This document shows positions 51,471-59,236 of a stretch of DNA of 64,000 nucleotides, one piece after another. The notes beneath the pieces are model-generated. The model ran no database searches. It saw only the letters and a list, made by a program, of their open reading frames with translations, and was not told where the DNA came from. A program made the position numbers and the translations under genes. The DNA is from CAYMZZ01 sp044463125 (GTDB taxonomy: Bacteria > Bacteroidota > Bacteroidia > Chitinophagales > Chitinophagaceae): assembly GCA_044463125.1 (NCBI GenBank), contig JBIQMS010000003.1, positions 139,751 to 203,750 of the forward strand. The letters are read 5' to 3'. Each line of letters opens with the position of its first letter. Position 1 is the first letter of the stretch.

Positions 51471-51552
51471 TGCCGTTCCCGGCATCTATGTCGTGAAATT
51501 GCAGGTGAATCAGTCTGTGCTTACACAAAAAGTTTGGGTTGATGGATGGTGA
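51466..51552 (+). pseudogene. 3' end of a T9SS cargo gene
   Basis: In another frame the DNA right after the GlxA fragment reads PGIYVVKLQVNQSVLTQKVW and VDGW, stop at 51550-51552. This is exactly the last strand pair of a type A T9SS sorting domain. Nothing upstream continues it, so it is a leftover tail joined to the regulator fragment by a deletion or by misassembly. Confidence 0.6.
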
Positions 51553-51565
51553 TGGAATAGGGTGC

Positions 51566-51781
51566 CTACTCTAAATCATTCTTCACATATTCCAGTATAT
51601 CTCCCGGCTGGCAGTCGAGTGCCTGGCAAATGGCTTCGAGTGTACTGAAGCGGATGGCCTTGGCCTTCCCGGTTTTCAGTATGGAAAGATTGGATAGCGT
51701 GAGGCCAACTTTCTCGGACAATTCGTTGAGCGAAACTTTTCGCCTGGCCATCATCACGTCGAGGTTAACGATTATCGGCAT
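51566..51781 (-). CDS. XRE-family HTH regulator
   Basis: 71 residues. IVNLDVMMARRKVSLNELSE, KVGLTLSNLSILKTGKAKAI, FSTLEAICQALDCQPGDILE is the compact HTH_26 type found next to DUF2975 genes. It begins 3 nt after the upstream DUF2975 stop, so both are one operon. Likely autorepressor binding the palindromes at 52345-52379. Confidence 0.9.
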   Translation of the reverse strand: MPIIVNLDVMMARRKVSLNELSEKVGLTLSNLSILKTGKAKAIRFSTLEAICQALDCQPGDILEYVKNDLE

Positions 51782-51783
51782 GG

Positions 51784-52320
51784 CTATATGGTGTATTCGT
51801 TTTCGTTCTGTAATTCAATTCCCTTGCGAAAAATTTGTGTAATCACAAACAGCACAGCGGCCATCATCAGGAAGGCGGCGCTTTCGCTCCAGTATTCCTG
51901 TAGCGGCTGCGCGGCATACCCCTTCTTGATCAGGTGCGTGCAGTAGCGGCTGGCGATCCAGCCGATCAATCCAAGCGAAAAAGTATAATAACCAATTCTT
52001 GCCAGGTAATCGGCCACCACTTCACTAAAAGGTTTCACCAGATTGAGGCGCTGAAATAAGCGGATCAGCAGGAAAAATACATAAGCTTTCAGCAAAGCAA
52101 GCGCGATCACAAAACTGAACAGCAGAATGTATTGCGTGGAACTCTGCTGAAATAGTTCCGACAGATCAAGCCCCTTGTACAGGTCTTCCGTGGCTACCGG
52201 CCGGAAAACGCTGTAAATAAAGTTGAAGAGCAGGGCACCTGCTTCAATGCAGAGCGCAATAAAAATTATCCAGGTAATTACCCGGAGCGCCTGGTAAATA
52301 AAGTCATTCTTTAAAAGCAT
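51784..52320 (-). CDS. DUF2975 membrane protein
   Basis: 178 residues from ATG at 52320 (MLLKNDFIYQALRVITWIIF). Four helices (ITWIIFIALCIEAGALLFNF, YILLFSFVIALALLKAYVFF, YYTFSLGLIGWIASRY, AAFLMMAAVLFVITQIF). The family is unknown in function but nearly always paired with a small XRE protein, as here. Confidence 0.85.
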   Translation of the reverse strand: MLLKNDFIYQALRVITWIIFIALCIEAGALLFNFIYSVFRPVATEDLYKGLDLSELFQQSSTQYILLFSFVIALALLKAYVFFLLIRLFQRLNLVKPFSEVVADYLARIGYYTFSLGLIGWIASRYCTHLIKKGYAAQPLQEYWSESAAFLMMAAVLFVITQIFRKGIELQNENEYTI

Positions 52321-52344
52321 GAGTGGCAAAATTTCTTCAAAACT

Positions 52345-52379
52345 AATAAATATTTATTGATAAACAATAAATATTTGAT
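52345..52379. promoter_or_regulatory. Tandem operators upstream of the DUF2975-XRE pair
   Basis: A perfect palindrome AATAAATATTTATT (52345-52358) and a second copy AATAAATATTTGAT (52366-52379) start 21 bp apart, two helical turns, 25 nt upstream of the DUF2975 start. Confidence 0.6.
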
Positions 52380-52487
52380 GAAAAACGAATTAGTTCTCCT
52401 CGTCATCCTATTTGCCCAAATAAGCCCTACTTTTGCTGGCCCGGAACATAGTGGATGCGGATTCTCAATGGGTTATCCTTTAACCTT

Positions 52488-52514
52488 TTGTTAACCGGGA
52501 TGCCAATACATTTG
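52488..52514 (+). promoter_or_regulatory. Promoter of the beta-barrel gene
   Basis: TTG at 52488-52490, a 16-nt spacer, TACATTTG at 52507-52514 (exact -7 box). The start codon lies 18 nt further. Confidence 0.55.
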
Positions 52515-52532
52515 TCGACATTTAATTTGTTT

Positions 52533-53261
52533 ATGAAGAAAATCGCTTTTCTGGCTATTGCTGTATTGATGATGCAGGGTTTGATGGCTCAAGACAGTAC
52601 CGATGTACCCCGCAAAAAACCTACGATCAATTTACAGGGTCGTGCCAACGACCATTTTATGTTGCAGTTGGGTTATGCTGGCTGGGCTGGCGCTCCGGAT
52701 TCCATCAATACCGGCGGTTTTTCCAAGTCGTTCAACGTGTATTTCATGTTCGACTTCCCTTTCAAAACAAATCCCAAACTGAGCATTGGCCTGGGTCCTG
52801 GTATATCTTCGGATCATATTCAGTTTGACAAAACCTATGTAGGCATCCGTGAAACCACGAATACCCTGCAGTTCCGCGATCAGTCGGACACCAATCATTT
52901 CAAAAAGACCAAACTGGCGACTGTTTACCTCGAAGCACCTGTGGAGTTCCGCTATACGGCTGACCCGCTCAACAGTGGTAAGAGCTTCAAGTTTGCGATC
53001 GGTTTGCGCGTGGGAACCATGCTGAAAGCTTATACGCGTAACAAGACGCTGCAAAACAAAAACGGACAGGCGCTGAATGATTACATGGTGAAAGAATACC
53101 AAAAAAGCTACTTCAATACCACCCGCCTCGTGGCCACCGGCCGCATAGGTATTGGTCATTTCTCCCTCTTTGGCAGCTACCAGATTACTTCGCTATTTAA
53201 AGAAGGCGTAGCGGCGGAAATAAGGCCGTTTTCGATTGGGCTTACGTTGAGTGGACTGTGA
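52533..53261 (+). CDS. Outer-membrane beta-barrel protein
   Basis: 242 residues from ATG 52533; signal peptide MKKIAFLAIAVLMMQGLMAQ. The mature part alternates strands typical of a PorT/OmpA-like barrel (FMLQLGYAGWAGAPDSINTG, YFMFDFPFKTNPKLSIGLGP, PVEFRYTADP, FRIGIGHFSLFGSYQ-like end ALTLSGL). An upstream start at 52455 overlaps the promoter and lacks a signal peptide at the front. A heptamer array begins 4 nt after the stop. Confidence 0.82.
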   Translation: MKKIAFLAIAVLMMQGLMAQDSTDVPRKKPTINLQGRANDHFMLQLGYAGWAGAPDSINTGGFSKSFNVYFMFDFPFKTNPKLSIGLGPGISSDHIQFDKTYVGIRETTNTLQFRDQSDTNHFKKTKLATVYLEAPVEFRYTADPLNSGKSFKFAIGLRVGTMLKAYTRNKTLQNKNGQALNDYMVKEYQKSYFNTTRLVATGRIGIGHFSLFGSYQITSLFKEGVAAEIRPFSIGLTLSGL

Positions 53262-53264
53262 TTT

Positions 53265-53466
53265 AGGTTCTACGTTTTACGTAGTACGTATTACGTGGGG
53301 TTTAGGGTTTAAGGTTTAGAGTTTAATAAGACGTATTACGTATTACGTAGTACGTTATACGTAATACGTACTACGTAATACGTAACACTTTCCCCCAAAA
53401 ACTTCTAACTTAGAACTCAAAACCATTTTTACTTATTACGTACAACGTATTACGTACAACGTATAA
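53265..53466. repeat. ACGTnnT / TTTArrG arrays before hflX
   Basis: ACGTTTT, ACGTAGT, ACGTATT, then TTTAGGG/TTTAAGG units, then a long run of ACGTATT, ACGTAGT, ACGTAAT units (53328-53385). A spacer follows with ACTTCTA-type sequence, and a last array at 53435-53466. It reaches to within about 16 nt of the hflX start. Confidence 0.85.
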
Positions 53467-53481
53467 CTTAAAACTCCTCTC

Positions 53482-54672
53482 TTGCTCGAGAACAAGAAAC
53501 GCATTCGTGAAGAAGAACGCGCCGTATTAGTGGGTTTGGTGCATAAGGACCAAACGGAACCACAGGTGCATGAATACCTGGATGAGCTATCATTTCTGGC
53601 AGAAACTGCCGGTGCCGTTACCATCAAACGATTTACACAAAAACTTCCCCACCCCGACAGCCGCACTTTTATTGGCAAGGGTAAGCTGGAAGAAATTCGA
53701 CAGTATATCGAAGGAAAGGATATTCGCGTGGTGATTTTTGATGATGAACTATCCGGTGCGCAGATCAATAATATTGAAAAGGCGCTAAATGTAAAGACCA
53801 TTGATCGCTCCGACCTGATCCTCGATATTTTCGCGCGCCGTGCCAAGACGGCACAGGCCCGCGCCCAGGTGGAGCTGGCGCAATATCAATACATTCTCCC
53901 CCGACTCCGTGGTATGTGGAAGCACCTGGAACGCCTGGGTGGCGGCATCGGTACCCGTGGTCCGGGTGAAACGGAAATTGAAACTGACCGTCGTATTGTA
54001 CGCGACAAGATCAGTCTGCTTCGCAAGAGACTGGCGGAAATTGATAAGCAATCACAGACCCAGCGCAAGGATCGTGGCGAATTTATCCGCGTGGCGTTGG
54101 TAGGTTATACCAACGTAGGTAAGAGTACAATAATGACTTTGCTGAGCAAGAGCGAAGTGTTCGCGGAAAATAAACTCTTCGCCACGCTCGATACTACCAC
54201 GCGAAAAGTTGTATTTGAAAACACCCCCTTTCTGTTGAGCGATACGGTAGGTTTTATCCGCAAACTTCCCCACCACCTGGTGGAAAGTTTCAAGAGTACG
54301 CTCGATGAAGTGCGGGAAGCAGATATTCTGCTGCATGTGGTGGACATTTCACATCCCGCTTATGAGGACCAGATTGGCGTGGTGAATAAGACCCTGCAGG
54401 AAATAGGCGCATTTGAAAAATCCATCGTTACCATTTTTAATAAGATGGATTTGTACGAGAAAAACACTTTCGACCCCTGGCTGGAAGACAGTACCAAACA
54501 GGAAATACTGGCCGATTTACGTGAACGCTGGGAGCGGGAAACCGAGGGCAATGCCATTTTTATTTCCGCGCTGGAGCGGAGGAATATCGATGGCCTGCGC
54601 AAATCCATACTTGATAAAGTGCGCGAACTGTATCGCATTCGCTATCCTTACAAAACAGAATTTCTTTACTGA
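53482..54672 (+). CDS. hflX: Ribosome-associated GTPase HflX
   Basis: 396 residues. N-terminal HflX domain (ERAVLVGLVHKDQTEPQVHE, YLDELSFLAETAGAVTIKRF, FIGKGKLEEIRQYI), a coiled linker with RLGGGIGTRGPGETEIETDR, and a G domain: GYTNVGKST (Walker A, ~205), DTVGFIRKLP (G3), NKMD (G4). It splits or rescues stalled ribosomes. The start is TTG at 53482, because a stop (TAA in GTATAACTT) lies in frame just upstream. A repeat array sits where its leader should be. Confidence 0.92.
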   Translation: MLENKKRIREEERAVLVGLVHKDQTEPQVHEYLDELSFLAETAGAVTIKRFTQKLPHPDSRTFIGKGKLEEIRQYIEGKDIRVVIFDDELSGAQINNIEKALNVKTIDRSDLILDIFARRAKTAQARAQVELAQYQYILPRLRGMWKHLERLGGGIGTRGPGETEIETDRRIVRDKISLLRKRLAEIDKQSQTQRKDRGEFIRVALVGYTNVGKSTIMTLLSKSEVFAENKLFATLDTTTRKVVFENTPFLLSDTVGFIRKLPHHLVESFKSTLDEVREADILLHVVDISHPAYEDQIGVVNKTLQEIGAFEKSIVTIFNKMDLYEKNTFDPWLEDSTKQEILADLRERWERETEGNAIFISALERRNIDGLRKSILDKVRELYRIRYPYKTEFLY

Positions 54673-54702
54673 CCGGCAGCGCACCTGGCGCACTATTCAA
54701 CC

Positions 54703-55023
54703 TTGAGCAGCCCCATCAAAATAGCGGAGCATCCCAACGAACTTGATTTTGCCGCCAACGACATTGCCGTTGTAAGTGTGGAGGGCAGAAAAATTTGCGT
54801 GGGTCGGCGACAGGATAAATTTTTCGCTTTTGCCTATACCTGCCCGCACGCGGGCGCCTGCCTGGCGGATGCCAGTATAGATGCGCAGGGAAGCATCGTT
54901 TGCCCACTGCACCGATATCGCTTCAATCCCCATACTGGCATCAATGTCTCTGGCGAAGGCTATTACCTGCGCCACTGGAAGGTGGAGTGGAATGAAGAGG
55001 GCGTTTTTGTTCTCTTCACTTAA
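54703..55023 (+). CDS. Rieske [2Fe-2S] protein
   Basis: 106 residues from a TTG start (SSPIKIAEHPNELDFAANDI). Rieske motifs CPHAGACL and CPLHRYRF provide the two Cys and two His cluster ligands. Single-domain ferredoxin-like form, similar to NirD or dioxygenase ferredoxins, so probably a small electron carrier. No oxygenase lies beside it. Confidence 0.88.
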   Translation: MSSPIKIAEHPNELDFAANDIAVVSVEGRKICVGRRQDKFFAFAYTCPHAGACLADASIDAQGSIVCPLHRYRFNPHTGINVSGEGYYLRHWKVEWNEEGVFVLFT

Positions 55024-55243
55024 AATTCAACCGAGGGACAGGATCGCTAAGCAGGGGTTTTTCCGGAACTAAAAACGGGCGAATCATCTGATAATAATGC
55101 CGGTAGCGGCCTGATTCAAAGGGTGAGGACTCTTGCCATAAATCTCCGTAAATGAATTGATTTGGCGATACAGCCAGCATGTCGAAATCAACCAGATCGC
55201 GTAAAACTACTCGATTTGGGTTCGTAAAACTACGTATCGGCAA
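55016..55243 (-). CDS. Possible C-terminal gene fragment, unknown
   Basis: 75 residues with convincing composition (RVVLRDLVDFDMLAVSPNQF, IYGDLWQESSPFESGRYRHY, YQMIRPFLVPEKPLLSDPVP). The frame is open upstream to a stop near 55323 without an ATG further out. It looks like the end of a larger protein rather than a whole one. It overlaps the end of the Rieske gene by 8 nt. Family not recognised. Confidence 0.35.
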   Translation of the reverse strand: MPIRSFTNPNRVVLRDLVDFDMLAVSPNQFIYGDLWQESSPFESGRYRHYYQMIRPFLVPEKPLLSDPVPRLNFK

Positions 55244-55375
55244 AATTCCGGAAACCCGGGTGGTTCTGCGATTCCGTAAATTGCTATCCAGTCTGCTGAA
55301 TAATAGATTGCAACTATTTTATGACAGTATTGTTGTTAACAGCATGTTCGGTTTTCTGCGTTAAGCCATTGACAT

Positions 55376-55969
55376 ATGAGTAAATCATCTTTGGACAAGC
55401 ATTTTTGGAATAGTCGTTGGGCCAATCGCGAAACCGGTTGGGATATAGGCTATGCTTCACCCGCCATTATTCGTTATTTGCAGCAATATCCCGATAAGGA
55501 TGCGGCCATCTTAATTCCTGGTTGTGGTAATGCTTACGAAGCGCAAAGTATGCTGGAGATAGGTTTTCGAAATATTGTGCTGCTCGATATTTCGGAAGAG
55601 GCCATAAGCAGGGTGAGAGAGAAGTTCAGGGATACGCCAGGTGTAAGTCTATTGTGTGGCGATTTTTTTGAACATAAAGGCCAATACAACCTGATCATTG
55701 AGCAAACCTTTTTCTGCGCGTTGGATCCTTCATTGAGACAGGATTATGTTCGCCAATCTGCTTCCCTGCTAAAAGCTGGTGGCCGGCTAATGGGACTCTT
55801 GTTTGATCGCGATTTTGAAGCTGCTGGCCCTCCCTTTGGCGGGCATAAGGAGGAGTACCTTCCCTTGTTTTCCACGCATTTTCATATTCATACAATGGAA
55901 ACCTGCTACAATAGCATTCCTCCCCGGGCAGGGTTTGAACTGTTTATCAATTTGCTGAAAAAGTCCTGA
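55376..55969 (+). CDS. SAM methyltransferase, TPMT family
   Basis: 197 residues. HFWNSRWANRETGWDIGYAS and PAIIRYLQQYPDK at the N-terminus, motif I ILIPGCGNAYEAQSMLEIGF, IVLLDISEEAI, and LFDRDFEAAGPPFGGHKEEY are typical of thiopurine S-methyltransferase-like proteins. Methylates a small thiol, selenium or tellurium-type substrate in relatives; here unknown. Confidence 0.85.
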   Translation: MSKSSLDKHFWNSRWANRETGWDIGYASPAIIRYLQQYPDKDAAILIPGCGNAYEAQSMLEIGFRNIVLLDISEEAISRVREKFRDTPGVSLLCGDFFEHKGQYNLIIEQTFFCALDPSLRQDYVRQSASLLKAGGRLMGLLFDRDFEAAGPPFGGHKEEYLPLFSTHFHIHTMETCYNSIPPRAGFELFINLLKKS

Positions 55970-56094
55970 GTTTTGAGCAAAGTCACTGGTCTGCCTGATG
56001 TCTCTCATTGACTTACCACCCCCTCATGCTTATGCATTTGATGAGTAATGGATCAGTAAACGCTGGTCAATTTTCATCAACAAAAATGTCAATC

Positions 56095-56358
56095 ATGAAA
56101 AGGACGATCGCTTTCCCCGTGCTGATGCTCGGTTTGCTGGGACTGTCTGTTTCCTCGAGCGCGCAGGATGAAAAAACACTGCCCGAAGTGCGGGTAACGG
56201 CCACCAATTACAAATACATCAAAGCAGTAGATAACAAAGACCTGTACCTGGTGAGCTACGAAGATGCCGGTGGTGCGGAGAAATTATATAAGCTTGTTTT
56301 GGAAAACAACAATAAGCATTTGCGGGTGAAGTTGAATGAGAAAGGGGAATTCAAGTGA
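56095..56358 (+). CDS. Small exported protein, unknown function
   Basis: 87 residues from MKRTIAFPVLMLGLLGLSVS; signal peptide cut after SSSAQ. The mature part (VRVTATNYKYIKAVDNKDLY, EKLYKLVLENNNKHLRVKLN) is a single small beta/alpha domain. In-frame ATGs further up (56008, 56086) would put residues before the signal. A repeat array starts at its stop codon. Confidence 0.65.
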   Translation: MKRTIAFPVLMLGLLGLSVSSSAQDEKTLPEVRVTATNYKYIKAVDNKDLYLVSYEDAGGAEKLYKLVLENNNKHLRVKLNEKGEFK

Positions 56359-56545
56359 ACGTGAGTCGTGAGGCGTGAGGCGTGAGGCGTGAGTAGGCAG
56401 TGGTAAGTAGGGAGTGGTAAGTAGGGCTAGGATAGTTCATGGTATAGAAAATCTGCGCAGATCTGCGTTTTTATCTGCGCAAATCTGCGGGAAATGCTTC
56501 TGCGCTTTAAACAGGTTCTGAGTTCAGGAGAAGTTTCCCGCAAGA
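56356..56545. repeat. One-armed array with the 53-bp core
   Basis: GTGAGTC/GTGAGGC heptamers, then AAGTAGG/GAGTGGT heptamers, then ATCTGCG units, then the core at 56489-56541. The core is the same length as at 2223 and 6949, and nearly identical to the latter. The mirror arm is missing after CAAGATTTT. Confidence 0.85.
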
Positions 56546-56616
56546 TTTTTGTGCCGCTTTGTTTGAACCTAATTGCGATGATATTATCGTTGCGAACTTT
56601 GCGACTTCGTTGCGCG

Positions 56617-56643
56617 ATATGTCGGCGCTAAGCGCCGACATAT
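56617..56643. terminator. Perfect palindromic hairpin
   Basis: ATATGTCGGCGCT / AGCGCCGACATAT around a single A. It may be a terminator or REP-like element. Between 56546 and 56828 no gene is seen; TTTAAAC-type repeats lie at 56790-56815. Confidence 0.6.
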
Positions 56644-56828
56644 TCGTTGCGGTTAACTGCATGCACTTGAAAGCAAGCTAGAATCCGTAACAAATGGTCG
56701 CCATTTTTTCAGCACAGAAGTCCTGTTATTTTTGCCGAAGTCGACAACAATATTTTACTTTGTCGCTGGGTATGTAACATTCTGTTTATCCTTAAACTTT
56801 AAACCTTAAACCCTCAACATCCCTCCCA

Positions 56829-57404
56829 ATGGCTACCAAAAAATCTGCTTCCTCCCGAATATCATCCCAGGAAACCGCAGCTTTGCTGCAACTGCTGCAA
56901 ACGCGTTTTGAGAAAAATATGTCAAGGCATAAAGGGATGAAGTGGGCGGAAGTGCAGAAAAGGCTGGGGTCAAAGCCGGCCAAGCTGGCTGCATTGCAGC
57001 AGATGGAGGATACAGGTGGCGAACCAGATGTTGTTGAATTCGACAAAAAGACCGGAGAATATATTTTCTGTGATTGTTCCTTGCAGAGCCCTGCCGGCCG
57101 CCGCTCCCTTTGTTACGATAGGGCCGCGCTAAACGCACGCAAGGAACACAAACCGGCGAACAGCGCCATGGACCTGGCGGCGGAAATGGGCATTGAAATG
57201 CTTGATGAAGCCCAATACCGGACCTTGCAGGAGCTGGGCGAGTTTGATACCAAAACAAGCAGTTGGTTACTTACCCCGGAGCGCATTCGCAAACTCGGAG
57301 GGGCCGTATTCGGCGATCGCCGCTACGATACTGTTTTTCTCTACCACAATGGCGCTGATTCCTATTACGGAGCGCGGGGATTCCGGGGTCGATTGCGGGT
57401 GTAG
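56829..57404 (+). CDS. DUF4256 domain protein
   Basis: 191 residues. LLQLLQTRFEKNMSRHKGMK, WAEVQKRLGSKPAKLAALQQ, MEDTGGEPDVVEFDKKTGEY, DCSLQSPAGRRSLCYDRAAL and a C-terminal GGAVFGDRRYDTVFLYHNGA are the DUF4256 signature. Cytosolic, function unknown. It is followed by the arsenic operon but separated by its own promoter region. Confidence 0.9.
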   Translation: MATKKSASSRISSQETAALLQLLQTRFEKNMSRHKGMKWAEVQKRLGSKPAKLAALQQMEDTGGEPDVVEFDKKTGEYIFCDCSLQSPAGRRSLCYDRAALNARKEHKPANSAMDLAAEMGIEMLDEAQYRTLQELGEFDTKTSSWLLTPERIRKLGGAVFGDRRYDTVFLYHNGADSYYGARGFRGRLRV

Positions 57405-57421
57405 AAAAAAAAATTCTGAAA

Positions 57422-57462
57422 TAAATTTGGCAGCTAAGGTTTATTTATCGTAATATTGCGAT
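57422..57462 (+). promoter_or_regulatory. arsR promoter and operator
   Basis: A -7 box TAAATTTG at 57422-57429, then the palindrome ATCGTAATATTGCGAT at 57447-57462, ending 4 nt before the arsR start. A matching palindrome precedes arsM. Confidence 0.6.
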
Positions 57463-57466
57463 TGAT

Positions 57467-57796
57467 ATGGGAATCACCAAATCTGAAATATTCAGCAGCC
57501 GGCAAAATAAACTGGCTTCCATGATGAAGGCTCTCGCCCATCCGGCGCGGATCGCCATCATTCAGCACCTGATTAAGATGAATGCCTGCATCAATGGCGA
57601 CCTGGTGGAGGAGCTGGGCCTTGCACAGGCCACCATCAGCCAACACCTGAAAGAATTGAAATCAGCCGGACTTATCAAGGGAAGCATCGATGGTACCAGC
57701 GTGTGCTATTGCATCGACCCCAAAGTGTGGAAAGAATATAACCATGCATTTGAGCAGTTTTTCCAGAGTTATAAAGACCCGGAGGGCTGCTGCTAA
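57467..57796 (+). CDS. arsR: ArsR-family metalloregulator
   Basis: 109 residues. Winged helix: MMKALAHPARIAIIQHLIKM, NACINGDLVEELGLAQATIS, QHLKELKSAGLIKGSIDGTS. Candidate metal ligands are Cys in NACING and VCYCID and the terminal GCC. Represses the operon until arsenite binds. First gene of arsR-arsM-arsC; near-identical palindromes stand before arsR and arsM. Confidence 0.88.
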   Translation: MGITKSEIFSSRQNKLASMMKALAHPARIAIIQHLIKMNACINGDLVEELGLAQATISQHLKELKSAGLIKGSIDGTSVCYCIDPKVWKEYNHAFEQFFQSYKDPEGCC

Positions 57797-57815
57797 AATT
57801 TTTTTACCTAAATCC

Positions 57816-57831
57816 ATCGCAATATTGCGTT
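57816..57831 (+). promoter_or_regulatory. Second ArsR-type operator, before arsM
   Basis: ATCGCAATATTGCGTT with the perfect core CGCAATATTGCG (57818-57829). A -7-like TAAATTTG at 57840-57847 lies directly before the arsM ATG (57854), so an internal, nearly leaderless arsM transcript is possible. Confidence 0.6.
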
Positions 57832-57853
57832 ATAACGATTAAATTTGATTTTT

Positions 57854-58699
57854 ATGCAAACCGAAGAACAATTAAAAGAACTGGTAAAACAGAAATACGG
57901 CGAAATCGCCCTGCAGGATAAGGCAGAGAATGCCGCCTCCTGCTGCGGTGCCGGTGGTTGCAGCACCGATGTGTATAATATTATGACCGATGATTATGCC
58001 GGTCTCAAAGGTTATCAGCCCGATGCCGACCTGGGCCTGGGCTGTGGTCTGCCCACCCAATTTGCCCAAATTAAGAAAGGCGATGTGGTAATCGACCTGG
58101 GTTCCGGTGCCGGCAACGATGCTTTCATCGCCCGGGCTGAAACGGGTGATACCGGAAAAGTGATTGGCATTGATTTTACACCGGCCATGATCGCCAAAGC
58201 CCGCAGCAATGCGGAAAAACTGGGCTTCCACAATGTGGAATTTCGTCAGGGCGATATTGAGCAGATGCCGGTGAATGAGAATACGGCGGATGTGATCGTA
58301 AGTAATTGTGTGCTGAACCTGGTGCCCAATAAGGATGCGGTGATCAAGGAAATCTTCCGCGTATTGAAACCGGGCGGGCATTTCAGCATTTCCGATATTG
58401 TGCTCGAAGGCGCCCTGCCTGCAGGCATAAAAGAAGCCGCCGAAATGTATGCGGGCTGTGTATCCGGTGCCATTCAGAAGGAAGTGTACCTGGAGCTGAT
58501 CCGCAACAACGGATTCGCCAACATCCGCCTGCAAAAAGAAAAGAAAATCCTGGTGCCCGACGATATCCTGCGCCGGTACCTGTCGCAACAGGAACTGGAT
58601 GCATTTAAGAACAGTAATACCGGTATCTACAGCATAACAGTTTATGCCGAAAAACCAGCGGCTAAAGCTGCCTGCTGCGATCCGGGTTGTTGCAATTGA
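57854..58699 (+). CDS. arsM: Arsenite methyltransferase
   Basis: 281 residues from ATG 57854 (MQTEEQLKELVKQKYGEIAL). AASCCGAGGC near 30, GLGCGLPTQFAQIKKGDVVI, then the SAM motif DLGSGAGNDAFIAR, IGIDFTPAMI, SNCVLNLVPNKD with the conserved Cys, GCVSGAI with another Cys and a C-terminal CCDPGCCN. These are the arsenic-binding cysteines of ArsM. Converts As(III) to methylated, volatile species. Middle gene of the ars operon. Confidence 0.93.
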   Translation: MQTEEQLKELVKQKYGEIALQDKAENAASCCGAGGCSTDVYNIMTDDYAGLKGYQPDADLGLGCGLPTQFAQIKKGDVVIDLGSGAGNDAFIARAETGDTGKVIGIDFTPAMIAKARSNAEKLGFHNVEFRQGDIEQMPVNENTADVIVSNCVLNLVPNKDAVIKEIFRVLKPGGHFSISDIVLEGALPAGIKEAAEMYAGCVSGAIQKEVYLELIRNNGFANIRLQKEKKILVPDDILRRYLSQQELDAFKNSNTGIYSITVYAEKPAAKAACCDPGCCN

Positions 58700-58765
58700 C
58701 AACATTGATTAGCCAATAGCCGGGGCATCAATTGCTCCGGCTATTGGATAGCAAACAATATATCC

Positions 58766-59185
58766 ATGTCTGAAAAGATTCTTGTACTCTGCACTGGCAA
58801 CAGTTGCCGTAGCCAGATAGCGGATGGCTATCTGAAGCACTTTGCGGGCGACCGTGCCGAAGTGTATAGCGCCGGCGTGGAAACCCATGGCGTAAATCCC
58901 CGCGCCATCGCCATTATGGCGGAAGATGGGATTGATATCTCCCAAAATACTTCCAATAATGTAAGTGAGTACACCGGCATTGATTTCGACTATGTGATTA
59001 CCGTTTGCGACAACGCCAAAGAACACTGCCCTGTATTTCCTTCAAAAGCCAAACAATTTCACCACAATTTTCCCGACCCGGCCAAAGCAACGGGAACCGA
59101 ACAAGTAGTAATGGCCGAATTCCGCAAAGTGCGGGAAATGATCAAGGAATACACCCGAAATTTTGTAGCGGAAAATCTGAATTGA
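58766..59185 (+). CDS. arsC: Arsenate reductase, low-molecular-weight phosphatase type
   Basis: 139 residues. Phosphatase loop CTGNSCRSQIADG (C10-x5-R16), then YSAGVETHGVNPRAI, YVITVCDNAKEHCPVFPSKA with the resolving cysteines, and HHNFPDPAKATG. Reduces arsenate to arsenite, thioredoxin-coupled type. Last gene of the ars operon; it feeds ArsM. No arsenite efflux pump lies within the window. Confidence 0.92.
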   Translation: MSEKILVLCTGNSCRSQIADGYLKHFAGDRAEVYSAGVETHGVNPRAIAIMAEDGIDISQNTSNNVSEYTGIDFDYVITVCDNAKEHCPVFPSKAKQFHHNFPDPAKATGTEQVVMAEFRKVREMIKEYTRNFVAENLN

Positions 59186-59195
59186 TAAAAAGTCA

Positions 59196-59231
59196 ACCAA
59201 ATATCCGAATTATCAAATTACCAAATTTTCC
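59196..59231. repeat. 8-bp-period degenerate array
   Basis: CAAATATC, CGAATTAT, CAAATTAC, CAAATTTT; between convergent arsC and the decarboxylase gene. Confidence 0.65.
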
Positions 59232-59236
59232 TATGT

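Noticed and set aside
57872..58705. 277-codon minus-strand frame
   Set aside because: Antisense to arsM, whose motifs are complete.
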